A stretch of DNA of 64,000 nucleotides from Paenisporosarcina sp049671445. Its GTDB lineage: Bacteria; Bacillota; Bacilli; Bacillales_A; Planococcaceae. Positions within the stretch are counted from its first letter, which is position 1, and the number at the start of each line of letters is the position of its first letter. Position numbers and translations under genes: made by a program. Where the stretch lies: NCBI RefSeq assembly GCF_049671445.1, contig NZ_JBATUX010000064.1:1-64000 (forward strand), in the 5' to 3' direction. Below the pieces are notes generated by a model, which was given only the letters and a program-made list of their open reading frames with translations, had not been told where the DNA came from and searched no databases. Shown here piece by piece: positions 1 to 8,576 of the stretch.

Positions 1-15
1 TCTCGGACGAGTTTT

Positions 16-1578
16 TTAGTTTGCTTGAGTATCAAAGAAGTTGACGACACCATTATAAATCCCTAGAGTCGCTTGCTCTCTGAATTTTTCAGTTGTTAAC
101 GTTCTTTCTTCAGAGGGATTACTTAAGAAACCAAGTTCAATCAAAATGGCTTTCTGACGATTTTCCCGAAGAACTAAGTAGTTACCAGGCTGAGCTCCGC
201 GGTCACGCAAATTGATTTTTTCTCCAAGAGATCTATGAACACTTTTTGCAAGTTCTTTTTGGTAGCCATGCATGTAATACGTAGTGAATCCATTTATTGA
301 ACTGCTATCAGTAGCATCGTAATGAACGCTAATAAATGCATCTGCTGCTAATTGGTGGCCAATTGAGACACGTTTACGCAAATCAACATAGACATCTGAA
401 TCTCGTGTCATGACGACATTAGCGCCTGCAGAACGAAGTTTACTAGCTAATGATTCAGCTGTACGAAGCGTAATACCTTTTTCATGTGTGCCGCGTGCGC
501 CAGTCGTTCCACTGTCATTGCCACCATGGCCAGGATCAATAACAAGTGTTAGGCCATTTAGAGTGCCTTTTTTTCGGTTTACTTTCGACTGTTGTTTTTC
601 AGTTTCTTTTTTAGGTGCATTTGTAGAAACAACCCAGCTAGCTACAAATGCTTTTGAACCCTTCGGTAATTTAACTTGGTACCAATCACCACTTTGTGCA
701 ATGGTTTCGAATGATTCACCAGCATTCGCTCGATAGACTACCTCACTTGAAGTGGAAGGGGAAGATCGTAAGTTTGTACCATTGTATACAATTGAAACTT
801 TTTTCGATATTGAATTTTTTGGCTGTTTTTCCTGCGATTTTTCAGGAGTATTCCCATTAGATGCAACTAGAGTTCCATAGAAAGAATAAACCCAACCTGT
901 TTTTTTACCAGGTAGTTCGATTTTTACCCAGTTATGTTGCTTTTCAAGGACTTTAAAACGTTCACCTTTTTTTACAATCATCACTTTCTTTGCTGTCAAG
1001 TCAGGTTTAGAGCGAACATTTAAGCTATTCACAGAGACTTCAAATTGATTACTATTGTTCACTTTTGGTGTAGTAGTCTGTGTCTTGTTCGTTTGAATAG
1101 TTATGTATTCTTTTGCGACGTAACCTTTAATTTGGTTATAAGAAATTTCGACCCATTTGCCATGATTCGCGATAAGTTTCGCTTGATCACCAGCTGACAT
1201 TTGTGTAAGCACAGCAGCACCAACCGAGGCTTGTGAACGAACATTTAGTCGGTCAACTTTGGACACAATGAGTTGTTCAGATTGTCTGGCTTTTTGACCT
1301 AGTTGTTTGGTGTACCATGAAGCCACCCAACCTTCAGCAGATCCACGACGCACTTTAGTCCATTCACCTTGTTTTTTGAGAACACTCATTTGATCTCCCA
1401 TTTTTAGAGAGCCAATAATTGGATACGCAAGACCAGGGCCAGATCTCATATGGAGGTTTGATACGGTCGATTGAATATTTTCACCATTGGCATGTGTAAG
1501 TGAAGGGAGAATTAGAGATAATAATAGAATAAGTCCAATAAAAATTTGTGCATTTTGTCGAAGTTGAAATTTTCGCAT
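16..1578 (-). CDS. yrvJ: Secreted N-acetylmuramoyl-L-alanine amidase with four SH3b domains (YrvJ-like)
   Basis: Peptidoglycan hydrolase that cuts the MurNAc-L-Ala bond outside the cell. The 520-residue protein starts at ATG 1578 behind a strong AAGGAGGT; an ORF beginning 7 codons earlier lacks such a site. Residues 1-30 form a signal peptide (basic start, hydrophobic core, ending LTHA). Four bacterial SH3 repeats follow to about residue 325, each with an N-x-R-S/H-x-P type core. The Amidase_3 domain (about 342-515) carries DPGHGG, SVHYD and IELGF, the zinc ligands and catalytic glutamate of the family. Length and architecture match B. subtilis YrvJ, which also neighbours hisS. It is divergent from hisS here. 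Confidence 0.9.
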   Translation of the reverse strand: MRKFQLRQNAQIFIGLILLLSLILPSLTHANGENIQSTVSNLHMRSGPGLAYPIIGSLKMGDQMSVLKKQGEWTKVRRGSAEGWVASWYTKQLGQKARQSEQLIVSKVDRLNVRSQASVGAAVLTQMSAGDQAKLIANHGKWVEISYNQIKGYVAKEYITIQTNKTQTTTPKVNNSNQFEVSVNSLNVRSKPDLTAKKVMIVKKGERFKVLEKQHNWVKIELPGKKTGWVYSFYGTLVASNGNTPEKSQEKQPKNSISKKVSIVYNGTNLRSSPSTSSEVVYRANAGESFETIAQSGDWYQVKLPKGSKAFVASWVVSTNAPKKETEKQQSKVNRKKGTLNGLTLVIDPGHGGNDSGTTGARGTHEKGITLRTAESLASKLRSAGANVVMTRDSDVYVDLRKRVSIGHQLAADAFISVHYDATDSSSINGFTTYYMHGYQKELAKSVHRSLGEKINLRDRGAQPGNYLVLRENRQKAILIELGFLSNPSEERTLTTEKFREQATLGIYNGVVNFFDTQAN

Positions 1579-1655
1579 AAAATACCTCCTTGTGTACATT
1601 GTAAAGACTGTTCAGCAAAAAGACTATAACTTTTTGAGAAAAGGTTGACATCTTA

Positions 1656-1683
1656 TTGTTCAGTCATTAAGATAAGGTATAAT
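1656..1683 (+). promoter_or_regulatory. Candidate sigma-A promoter of the hisS T-box leader
   Basis: TTGTTC at 1656-1661, a 16-bp spacer and a perfect TATAAT at 1678-1683. The start of transcription would fall near 1690, just before the T-box stem I. The TTGACA at 1645-1650 is 27 bp from the -10 and too far to pair with it. Confidence 0.5.
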
Positions 1684-1689
1684 CTGAAT

Positions 1690-1990
1690 CAAACAAAGTG
1701 CCAATGACCAAGAAAGTAACTGTTTAACACGCTGTTAAGAGAGGGAAAGACGTGGCTGAAATCTTTCCTACAGAAGCACTCAGTGAACAACACTTGAAAG
1801 GCTTTTCGTCGAAATACTCTTTGAAGTAATGTAGGCGAAAACGGGACCGGCCGTTATCCGGATTTGAGAGGACACGAACTTTGTGTCAACTAGGGTGGAA
1901 CCGCGGAAGCTTACAAAAGCTCTCGTCCCTTGCGTATGTGCGCAAGGGGCGGGAGCTTTTTTATATTGATATAAGAAAGGAGCCATTAAT
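1690..1990 (+). promoter_or_regulatory. T-box riboswitch leader of hisS-aspS
   Basis: The T-box core AGGGTGGAACCGCG lies at 1892-1905. It is followed by a strong intrinsic terminator (arms about 1915-1934 and 1941-1960, then a T run). Upstream is a stem I-like region with an AGTA motif, closed by AAGTG near 1698 and CACTT near 1791. Uncharged tRNA pairing would favour the antiterminator and let RNA polymerase reach hisS. A CAC histidine triplet at 1777-1779 sits where a specifier codon is expected, but the assignment was made by eye. ORFs over this leader are not genes. Confidence 0.9.
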
Positions 1991-3283
1991 ATGTCGATTA
2001 ATGTGCCAAGAGGAACAAAAGATTTATTACCAGGTGAAACTGAAAAGTGGCAAGCAGTTGAAGAACTTATTCGTGATACTTGTCGATTGTTTCAGTACAA
2101 AGAAATTCGAACGCCGATTTTCGAGCATACTGAACTTTTCACGAGAAGTGTTGGTGACACAACCGATATCGTCCAAAAAGAAATGTACACATTTACCGAT
2201 AGAGGAGAGCGCTCATTAACTTTACGTCCTGAAGGAACAGCTCCCGTTGTTCGCTCTTTTGTCGAAAATAAATTATTTGGTTTAGCAAATCAACCCGTAA
2301 AACTATATTACACAGGACCTATGTTCCGCTATGAACGTCAACAAGCAGGTCGCTATCGTCAATTCGTTCAATTTGGAGTTGAAGCAATTGGTAGTAAAGA
2401 TCCAAGTATAGATGCAGAAGTCATGGCACTAGCAATGAGTGTGTATCAAAAAGCTGGATTGAAAAAGATAAAGTTAGTAATCAATTCGCTAGGTGATACC
2501 GAAAGTCGACAAGCACACCGTGGTGCATTAATTGCGCACTTCTCACCGCATATTGAAGAGTTTTGTTCGGATTGTCAAAATCGATTAGAAAAAAACCCAT
2601 TACGTATTCTTGATTGTAAAGTGGATCGTAATAATCCTTTACTGGCTACAGCGCCGAATTTACCAGATTTCTTAAATGAAGATTCTGCTGCATATTTTGC
2701 AAAAGTTAAACATTACCTAGAAATTTTAAACATTAAATATGAAGTCGATCCAAATTTAGTTCGCGGACTCGATTACTATAATCACACTGCTTTTGAAATT
2801 ATGAGCGAGGGTGAAGGGTTCGGTGCTATCACTACACTTGCTGGTGGTGGTCGCTATAATGGTTTAGTTGAAGATTTAGGTGGTCCAGAATCTCCGGGTA
2901 TTGGTTTTGGTATGAGCATTGAAAGATTGTTATTAGCTTTAGAAGCAGAAGGAGGGAATTTTGAAAACCTTCCTACACTTGATGTCTATGTAGTGGCAAT
3001 GGGTGAAGCAGCGAAAGATAAAGCAGTGTCATTTGTCTCACAGCTACGTCAAAACAATATCTCCGCAGAAATGGATTATTTAGATCGTAAAATAAAAGCC
3101 CAAATGAAATCAGCTGATCGTTTAAATGCTAAGTTTTCGGTTGTAATCGGGGACAATGAGCTTGAAACGGGCAAAATTTCATTAAAGTACTTAGCGAATG
3201 GTAATCAACAACAATTGACGTTTGAAGAAATAGTCGAAAACTTTACTGAAATCGCATCTAAAGCAACGGAGGAATTAGCATGA
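1991..3283 (+). CDS. hisS: Histidyl-tRNA synthetase
   Basis: Charges tRNA-His with histidine in the cytoplasm. The 430-residue class II synthetase has the TLRPEGT region near residue 80, motif 2 around 107-129 (GPMFRYERQQ), the histidine-specific LVRGLDYY near 256 and motif 3 (GIGFGMSIERLLL) near 303. The anticodon-binding domain fills the last 100 residues. ATG 1991 follows AAAGGAG at normal spacing. The stop overlaps the aspS start (ATGA), so the two are translationally coupled and share the T-box leader. Confidence 0.97.
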   Translation: MSINVPRGTKDLLPGETEKWQAVEELIRDTCRLFQYKEIRTPIFEHTELFTRSVGDTTDIVQKEMYTFTDRGERSLTLRPEGTAPVVRSFVENKLFGLANQPVKLYYTGPMFRYERQQAGRYRQFVQFGVEAIGSKDPSIDAEVMALAMSVYQKAGLKKIKLVINSLGDTESRQAHRGALIAHFSPHIEEFCSDCQNRLEKNPLRILDCKVDRNNPLLATAPNLPDFLNEDSAAYFAKVKHYLEILNIKYEVDPNLVRGLDYYNHTAFEIMSEGEGFGAITTLAGGGRYNGLVEDLGGPESPGIGFGMSIERLLLALEAEGGNFENLPTLDVYVVAMGEAAKDKAVSFVSQLRQNNISAEMDYLDRKIKAQMKSADRLNAKFSVVIGDNELETGKISLKYLANGNQQQLTFEEIVENFTEIASKATEELA

Positions 3284-5052
3284 CAAAACGTACACATCCA
3301 TGTGGAGAAGTAGCAGAACAAGCAATTGGGCAACAAGTCGTATTAAAAGGATGGGTTCAAAAAAGACGTGATCTTGGTGGACTTATTTTTGTGGATCTTC
3401 GTGACCGCACAGGAATCGTACAAATCGTTTTTAATCCAGCCATTTCAGCAGAAGCATTAGCAGTTGCAGATAGCTTACGCAATGAGTATGTAGTTGAAGT
3501 AACGGGTGAAGTAGTTGCTCGTCAAGAATCTCAAGTGAATCCAGTCATGAAAACTGGACGAATTGAAGTGCAAGCTTCACAAGTGACCATTATTAATGAA
3601 GCTAAAAACCCACCATTTGCTATAGAAGACCAAAGTGATGTTGGGGAAGACTTACGCTTAAAATACCGTTATTTAGATCTACGTCGTCCAGTGATGTATG
3701 ACATTTTAAAAATGCGTTCTGATGTATCAAAATCGATTCGTCGATTTTTAGATGAAGAAACATTTATTGAAGTTGAAACACCTATTTTAACGAAATCAAC
3801 ACCAGAAGGAGCACGTGATTACTTAGTTCCAAGTCGTGTGCATGACGGAGAATTTTATGCGTTGCCACAATCACCTCAATTATTTAAACAAATGTTGATG
3901 GTGTCTGGATTTGATAAGTATTACCAAATCGCTCGTTGTTTCCGCGATGAAGATTTACGCGCAGACCGTCAACCTGAGTTCACACAAATAGACATGGAAA
4001 TGAGTTTCATGTCTATGGATGACATTTTAGAAATGAACGAACGCATGATGAAAAAACTCTTAAAAGATGTTAAAGGAATTGACATTGAAACTCCTTTCCA
4101 ACGCATGAAATACACTGAAGCAATGGACCGTTTTGGTTCAGATAAACCAGATGTCCGTTTTGGTTTAGAGTTACAAGATGTTTCTGCTCTAGTAAAACAA
4201 TCATCATTTAAAGTGTTTGCTGGAGCTGTTGAGAGTGGCGGACAAGTAAAAGCAATTAATGTTAAAGGCAAAGCTGACAACTATTCACGTAAAGACATCG
4301 ATGCTCTAGGTGAGTTTGCCGGAAGACATGGTGCGAAGGGTCTTGCTTGGCTAAAAGTTGATGCAGAAGGACTAAAAGGACCAATTGCGAAATTCTTCGA
4401 GGGCGAAGCAGGAGAGAAATTAGCTCATGCACTTCAAGCTGAAGCAGGAGACTTATTATTATTTGTAGCTGATAAAAAATCAGTTGTAGCTGATTCACTG
4501 GGAGCTCTTCGTCTGAAATTAGGAAAAGAACTTCAATTAATTGATGAAAGCAAGTTTGCATTCCTGTGGATAATTGACTGGCCGTTGTTTGAATATGACG
4601 AGCAAGATGGTCGTTACTACGCAGCTCACCATCCATTCACAATGCCATTTGTAGAAGACATCGAATTAATGGATACTAATCCTGCAGAAGTACGCGCACA
4701 AGCATATGACATGGTGTTAAATGGCTATGAACTCGGTGGTGGATCACTACGTATTTATTCACGCGACATTCAAGAAAAAATGTTTAGCATCCTTGGATTC
4801 TCTAAAGAAGAAGCAACCGCTCAATTTGGCTTCTTACTCGAGGCTTTTGAATATGGAACGCCTCCTCATGGTGGTATTGCATTAGGTCTTGACCGAATTG
4901 TCATGTTATTAGCAGGACGTACAAACTTACGTGACACGATTGCGTTCCCGAAAACTGCTAGTGCAAGCGACATTTTAACAAAGGCACCAAGTGCTGTTTC
5001 AGAAGCTCAATTGAAAGATTTATCTTTAAAAGTAAGTATTCAGAAAAGTTAA
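3280..5052 (+). CDS. aspS: Aspartyl-tRNA synthetase
   Basis: Charges tRNA-Asp. The 590-residue bacterial-type AspRS has an N-terminal OB-fold anticodon domain (about 1-105), class II motif 2 RCFRDEDLR near 217, the bacterial GAD insertion (about 300-410) and motif 3 GIALGLDRI near 530. Its ATG overlaps the hisS stop by 4 nt, giving the hisS-aspS operon usual in Bacilli. Whether this is the discriminating or non-discriminating form cannot be told from the sequence alone. Confidence 0.97.
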   Translation: MTKRTHPCGEVAEQAIGQQVVLKGWVQKRRDLGGLIFVDLRDRTGIVQIVFNPAISAEALAVADSLRNEYVVEVTGEVVARQESQVNPVMKTGRIEVQASQVTIINEAKNPPFAIEDQSDVGEDLRLKYRYLDLRRPVMYDILKMRSDVSKSIRRFLDEETFIEVETPILTKSTPEGARDYLVPSRVHDGEFYALPQSPQLFKQMLMVSGFDKYYQIARCFRDEDLRADRQPEFTQIDMEMSFMSMDDILEMNERMMKKLLKDVKGIDIETPFQRMKYTEAMDRFGSDKPDVRFGLELQDVSALVKQSSFKVFAGAVESGGQVKAINVKGKADNYSRKDIDALGEFAGRHGAKGLAWLKVDAEGLKGPIAKFFEGEAGEKLAHALQAEAGDLLLFVADKKSVVADSLGALRLKLGKELQLIDESKFAFLWIIDWPLFEYDEQDGRYYAAHHPFTMPFVEDIELMDTNPAEVRAQAYDMVLNGYELGGGSLRIYSRDIQEKMFSILGFSKEEATAQFGFLLEAFEYGTPPHGGIALGLDRIVMLLAGRTNLRDTIAFPKTASASDILTKAPSAVSEAQLKDLSLKVSIQKS

Positions 5053-5071
5053 ATATAATAGGATTAGATAG

Positions 5072-5100
5072 TTGTATTCTAAAAATGGATATGATACTAT
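5072..5100 (+). promoter_or_regulatory. Promoter of the 6S RNA gene
   Basis: TTGTAT at 5072-5077, a 17-bp spacer and TACTAT at 5095-5100 give a predicted transcript start near 5106, which matches the 5' end of the folded RNA. Confidence 0.55.
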
Positions 5101-5105
5101 ACAGG

Positions 5106-5346
5106 TAACACGAATCCTGATGTGTTCGTTAATTGCCACATCGATTTTGACCGAACTATTTTATCGTAGGGAATCCTCCTTTTGTAATGGCAAACATGCC
5201 CCCAGGGGACCTTTAAAGTTATAAAGTGGATACCCACCTGCTGTGTGCGGGTTCAAAACGATACGCTTCATAATGACGGCACGATTGGGATTCGTCCTAC
5301 ATTATGTATAATCCCTCTAGCTTTTTTCGAGCTAGGGGGTTTTTAT
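5106..5346 (+). ncRNA. ssrS: 6S RNA (6S-1/BsrA type) with terminator
   Basis: 6S RNA mimics an open promoter and binds sigma-A RNA polymerase. The 5' end CGAATCC (5111-5117) pairs with GGATTCG (5288-5294) to close a long rod. Segments such as CCTGATGTGTT, ACCGAAC and ATACCCACCTG resemble, from memory, the B. subtilis 6S-1 RNA, which sits at the same place between aspS and tcdA. An intrinsic terminator (CCCTCTAGC/GCTAGGGGG plus T run) occupies 5313-5346; the mature RNA probably ends near 5300-5345. No protein frame is plausible here. Confidence 0.85.
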
Positions 5347-5391
5347 TGAGTATAATCCCGACTAAAACGATACAGATTGTGAGGGCATTAC

Positions 5392-6156
5392 ATGTTACAT
5401 CAGTTTTCTCGAAATGAATTAGCAATAGGTTCAGAAGGTGTTGATCTTCTTAAAAATACAACAGTTGCCATTTTAGGTATAGGTGGCGTTGGGTCATTTG
5501 CAGCCGAAGCATGTGCAAGAAGCGGTGTTGGAAAGATCATATTGGTAGATAAAGATAATGTCGATATTACTAATATTAATCGCCAATTAGTAGCGTACAC
5601 TTCAACCGTAGGGCGTTCGAAATCAGCAGTCATGAAAGAACGAATTTTAGATATTAATCCTCAGTGTGAAGTACATGATTTACACATGTTTTATACCGAA
5701 GAAACATATGAGGAGTTCTTCAGCCACAATGTGGATTATGTAATTGATGCTTCCGATACGATTATTTATAAAATACATTTAATGAAAGAATGTTTAACAC
5801 GTGGTGTGAAAATTATTTCAAGTATGGGTGCAGCAAACAAGACAGATCCTACTCGATTTAAAATTGCAGATATTTCAAAAACATATACAGATCCATTAGC
5901 GAAAGTCATTCGCAAAAAACTGCGTAAAGAAGGAATTTACAAAGGGATTCCGGTTGTCTTTTCAGATGAAAGTCCAATCATAGTCAGAGAAGATGTCGTA
6001 GAGACGGTTGGAAAACCAGATGCAAAAATTCGTAAAGCGAAGATGCCACCATCATCAAATGCCTTTGTTCCTTCTGTAGCTGGATTAGTAGCAGCGAGCT
6101 GGGTAATAAATGACATAACAAAAGAAATTCCAGTTAATCGAGTGCGTACGAACTAG
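5392..6156 (+). CDS. tcdA: tRNA threonylcarbamoyladenosine dehydratase (TcdA/YrvM)
   Basis: E1-like enzyme that cyclises t6A37 of ANN-decoding tRNAs to ct6A using ATP. The 254-residue protein has the ThiF/MoeB nucleotide-binding motif GIGGVGS near residues 28-34, then DKDNVDITNINRQ, the conserved E1 region. The C-terminal KMPPSSNAFVPS and PSVAGLVAA segments are typical of the TcdA subfamily. It starts at ATG 5392 after a GTGAGGG-type site. Position after aspS and 6S RNA matches B. subtilis yrvM. Confidence 0.92.
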   Translation: MLHQFSRNELAIGSEGVDLLKNTTVAILGIGGVGSFAAEACARSGVGKIILVDKDNVDITNINRQLVAYTSTVGRSKSAVMKERILDINPQCEVHDLHMFYTEETYEEFFSHNVDYVIDASDTIIYKIHLMKECLTRGVKIISSMGAANKTDPTRFKIADISKTYTDPLAKVIRKKLRKEGIYKGIPVVFSDESPIIVREDVVETVGKPDAKIRKAKMPPSSNAFVPSVAGLVAASWVINDITKEIPVNRVRTN

Positions 6157-6165
6157 AACTAATGG

Positions 6166-6192
6166 AAGGCGACCAGAAATGGTCGTCTTTTT
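6166..6192 (+). terminator. Terminator of tcdA
   Basis: GGCGACCA-GAAA-TGGTCGTC hairpin followed by a T run. Confidence 0.85.
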
Positions 6193-6262
6193 CGTTGATT
6201 TCATGTGAAATGACTGGTTAAAAGGAGCGGGTTCAAATAGTTAGGACTATTTTTGTGGTTTC

Positions 6263-6350
6263 GTTGCAACTTTCTTCATTTGGTTGCAACTTTCACGATT
6301 TGGTTGCAACTTTTCTTTTTTCGTTGCAACTTTCAAGATTTCGTTGCAAC
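6263..6350. repeat. Array A: five GTTGCAAC palindromes at exact 20-bp period
   Basis: The 8-bp palindrome GTTGCAAC begins at 6263, 6283, 6303, 6323 and 6343, each exactly 20 bp apart. The 12-bp intervals are similar but not identical (TTTCTTCATTTG, TTTCACGATTTG, TTTTCTTTTTTC, TTTCAAGATTTC). It lies between the converging 3' ends of tcdA and rarA. A small ORF can be drawn through it, but 20 bp is not a multiple of three and no coding signal is seen. Confidence 0.9.
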
Positions 6351-6573
6351 TATCCAAATATCTCCTAATTCCCACTCGATTCTCTCGCAAAAAAGCAGGC
6401 CATCGCGTAAGCGTTGGGCTGACAAATTAAGATTCTCCAATTGTTAATGAAGCTGATGTTTTAATCAACGTCCATTTTTAATCTGTTGCTCTAAAGTCGC
6501 AACTTTTGTGTTTATTTTCTCAACTATCCAATTCCCTCCTAATTCCCTCCTAATTCCATGCCGCCTTTCCAAA
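6351..6573. repeat. Head module of array A and a decayed second copy; otherwise nothing recognised
   Basis: On the minus strand 6343-6368 reads TTAGGAG-...-TTGGATAGTTGCAAC, the same head that precedes the array at 24953. A second copy of that head (6521-6542, minus strand) ends in TTGGATAGTTG and is followed by only degenerate units (GTCGCAAC at 6496-6503). Bases 6369-6495 contain no gene, hairpin or RNA I could recognise. Confidence 0.6.
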
Positions 6574-6616
6574 CCAAAAAAAGAAGTAAATCGCTACTCC
6601 CAGCGATTTACTTCTT
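6574..6616 (-). terminator. Terminator of rarA that includes its stop codon
   Basis: A perfect 15-bp inverted repeat (6581-6595 with 6602-6616) and a T run on the minus strand. The upstream arm encodes the last residues and the TAA of rarA. Confidence 0.85.
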
Positions 6617-7897
6617 CTTTTGTTTAAAGCTCTCTAACTTTTGATAAATACCAGCGAGTTTCTTTTCTTCGCCAGCTAAAACCGGGTCATAGTATTTCGT
6701 TCCGACCAAGTTATCTGGCAAGTACGTTTGATTGACCCAACCGCCGAACGAACCAATCGGCGTATTGTGTGGATACTGATATCCTTCGTGACCAAGAGCG
6801 GCCGCTCCGGCGTAATGTGTATCTTTTAAATGACTTGGAATATCGCCGACTTTACCTGCATGGATGGAAGCAATAGCGGCATCAATTGCTTTGTATGCAG
6901 AGTTTGATTTCTCCGATAAACACATTTCAACAACGGCATTTGCTAATGGAATACGGGCTTCAGGAAGTCCTAATCTTTCTGCAGCTTGAATACTTGCGAG
7001 AACATGAGGACCTACAGCAGGATTCGCAATCCCGATATCTTCGTATGCCATCACGAGTAGACGTCTTGACACAGCAACTAAATCACCATTTTCAAGCAGA
7101 TGTGCTAAATAATACATCGCTGCATTTACATCGCTTCCTCGTACGGATTTTTGCAAAGCGGACAATAAGTTGTAGAAATGAGAACCTTTTTTGTCTCCAA
7201 AGACCCCGATACGGTCCACCAAGTTTTGAAGTAATGCATCGTCAACGACGGTGACACCGTCTTCTTCATCAGAAGCAGAAACGACAGATTCTAGTATGGT
7301 TAACGCTTTTCTAGCATCGCCATTTGCGGATTCCGCAATTTTTAATTGTTGCTGTTGTGATATTTCAATCTTCTGTCGTCCAAGGCCGCGCTTGTCGTCA
7401 CTCAAAGCACGTTGTATAAGTTTTAATAAATCATCTGACGTTAATCGTTTCAGTTGTTTAATTTCCCCGCAACGAGAACGAATGGCAGGATTCACATCAT
7501 GAAAAGGATTTTCAGTTGTCGCTCCGATCAACACAATCGAACCATTTTCAACGTGAGGGAGGAGGGTGTCTTGTTGTAGTTTATTGAAACGATGAATTTC
7601 ATCCAAAAACAATAACACTTTTCCAGTAACGCGTGATTCATTAACAACGTCTTCAATATCCTTTTTGCCTGAACGAGTAGCATTGAGCGCAATAAATGGA
7701 AGATTACTAGTTCCGGCGATAGCATAAGCAAGAGATGTCTTGCCAATTCCTGGTTCACCATACAACAACATGGACGGAACATGTCCATTTTCTATCATTC
7801 TATATAAGGGTGTGTGTTTACCAATAATGTCTTGTTGACCAGCGATTTCATCTATTTTATGTGGTCTCATTCGATAAGCAAGTGGTTCGTTTTGCAA
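6608..7897 (-). CDS. rarA: Replication-associated recombination protein A (RarA/MgsA, YrvN)
   Basis: AAA+ ATPase of the clamp-loader type that acts at stalled replication forks. The 429-residue protein has Walker A GEPGIGKTS near residue 48, Walker B LFLDEIHRF, sensor GATTENP and the C-terminal tetramerisation domain with YPHN and YLPD motifs. The start is TTG 7897, 8 nt from AGGAGG; a GTG three codons upstream overlaps that ribosome site and cannot use it. A TATAAT lies on the minus strand at 7933-7938. It is divergent from cymR. Confidence 0.93.
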   Translation of the reverse strand: MQNEPLAYRMRPHKIDEIAGQQDIIGKHTPLYRMIENGHVPSMLLYGEPGIGKTSLAYAIAGTSNLPFIALNATRSGKKDIEDVVNESRVTGKVLLFLDEIHRFNKLQQDTLLPHVENGSIVLIGATTENPFHDVNPAIRSRCGEIKQLKRLTSDDLLKLIQRALSDDKRGLGRQKIEISQQQQLKIAESANGDARKALTILESVVSASDEEDGVTVVDDALLQNLVDRIGVFGDKKGSHFYNLLSALQKSVRGSDVNAAMYYLAHLLENGDLVAVSRRLLVMAYEDIGIANPAVGPHVLASIQAAERLGLPEARIPLANAVVEMCLSEKSNSAYKAIDAAIASIHAGKVGDIPSHLKDTHYAGAAALGHEGYQYPHNTPIGSFGGWVNQTYLPDNLVGTKYYDPVLAGEEKKLAGIYQKLESFKQKKK

Positions 7898-8032
7898 TCG
7901 ATGCACCTCCTAAATTCGTACATTTGTTCTCTATTATACGTGGTCACTTGTGAAAAGTCATTTCAAAGGCGATTAGTCGGAAATGTGCTATACTATGTAA
8001 ATGAATTTAGAGGATTTATAGAGGTGAATAAC

Positions 8033-8452
8033 GTGAGAATTTCGACAAAAGGTCGATATGGTTTAACGATCATGATTGAACTGGCCAAACAATTTGGAGA
8101 AGGTCCTGTGCCACTCCGTAAAATAGCATCAGAAAATGATTTATCCGAGGCGTATTTAGAACAATTAGTCTCTCCACTACGTAACTCTGGACTTGTAAAG
8201 AGTGTCCGAGGGGCACACGGTGGATATAAGCTATCAAAACCCCCACATTTAATTTCTGCTGGGGATGTTATTCGTGTTTTAGAAGGACCGATTCAACCTG
8301 TTGAAGGCATTGAGAACGAAGCTCCTCCACAACGAGAATTATGGTCACGCATTCGAGATGCAGTGAAGACTGTATTAGATACGACGACAATCGAAGATTT
8401 AGCCAAATACAGTGAATCCCCGTCTGATGATGGCTATATGTTTTATATTTAA
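8033..8452 (+). CDS. cymR: Rrf2-family regulator of cysteine metabolism (CymR)
   Basis: Global repressor of cysteine and sulfur genes that works with CysK in Bacilli. The 139-residue protein begins RISTKGRYGLTIMIEL and ends DGYMFYI, as CymR does. The winged-helix domain is in the first 80 residues. It contains no cysteine, which separates it from the Fe-S regulators IscR and NsrR. The start is GTG 8033, 6 nt after GAGGTG; the longer frame from 7814 has no homologous N-terminus. A TATACT at 7989-7994 is a likely -10. The iscS-mnmA pair follows as in B. subtilis. Confidence 0.92.
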   Translation: MRISTKGRYGLTIMIELAKQFGEGPVPLRKIASENDLSEAYLEQLVSPLRNSGLVKSVRGAHGGYKLSKPPHLISAGDVIRVLEGPIQPVEGIENEAPPQRELWSRIRDAVKTVLDTTTIEDLAKYSESPSDDGYMFYI

Positions 8453-8456
8453 ATTT

Positions 8457-8558
8457 TTATTCAAAAAGAAAAGAGACGCGGAAATAGGATCTTTATGACA
8501 ATAACAAGCTAATCCTGCTGTTTCCTTTTGCAAATGTAATGGGCGACTTTTTGAATAA
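8457..8558 (+). ncRNA. Candidate structured RNA leader of iscS
   Basis: A perfect 12-bp inverted repeat, TTATTCAAAAAG (8457-8468) with CTTTTTGAATAA (8547-8558), encloses a nested pair of stems: GGAAA (8480-8484) with TTTCC (8521-8525) and AGGAT (8486-8490) with ATCCT (8512-8516). The outer 3' arm ends about 8 nt before the AAAGGAG of iscS. There is no T run, so it is not a simple terminator. I do not recognise a known riboswitch family. Confidence 0.45.
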
Positions 8559-8576
8559 TTAATAAAGGAGTACGAC

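Noticed and set aside
1881..2219. 112-codon open frame on the plus strand overlapping the hisS leader
   Set aside because: It runs through the T-box terminator and into hisS in another frame; codons and product resemble nothing and hisS is certain.
6263..6350. CRISPR array
   Set aside because: Repeat of 8 bp and spacer of 12 bp are far too short, spacers resemble each other, and there are no cas genes.
6253..6447. 64-codon open frame over array A
   Set aside because: The sequence is explained by the 20-bp repeat; no start signal and the period is not a multiple of three.
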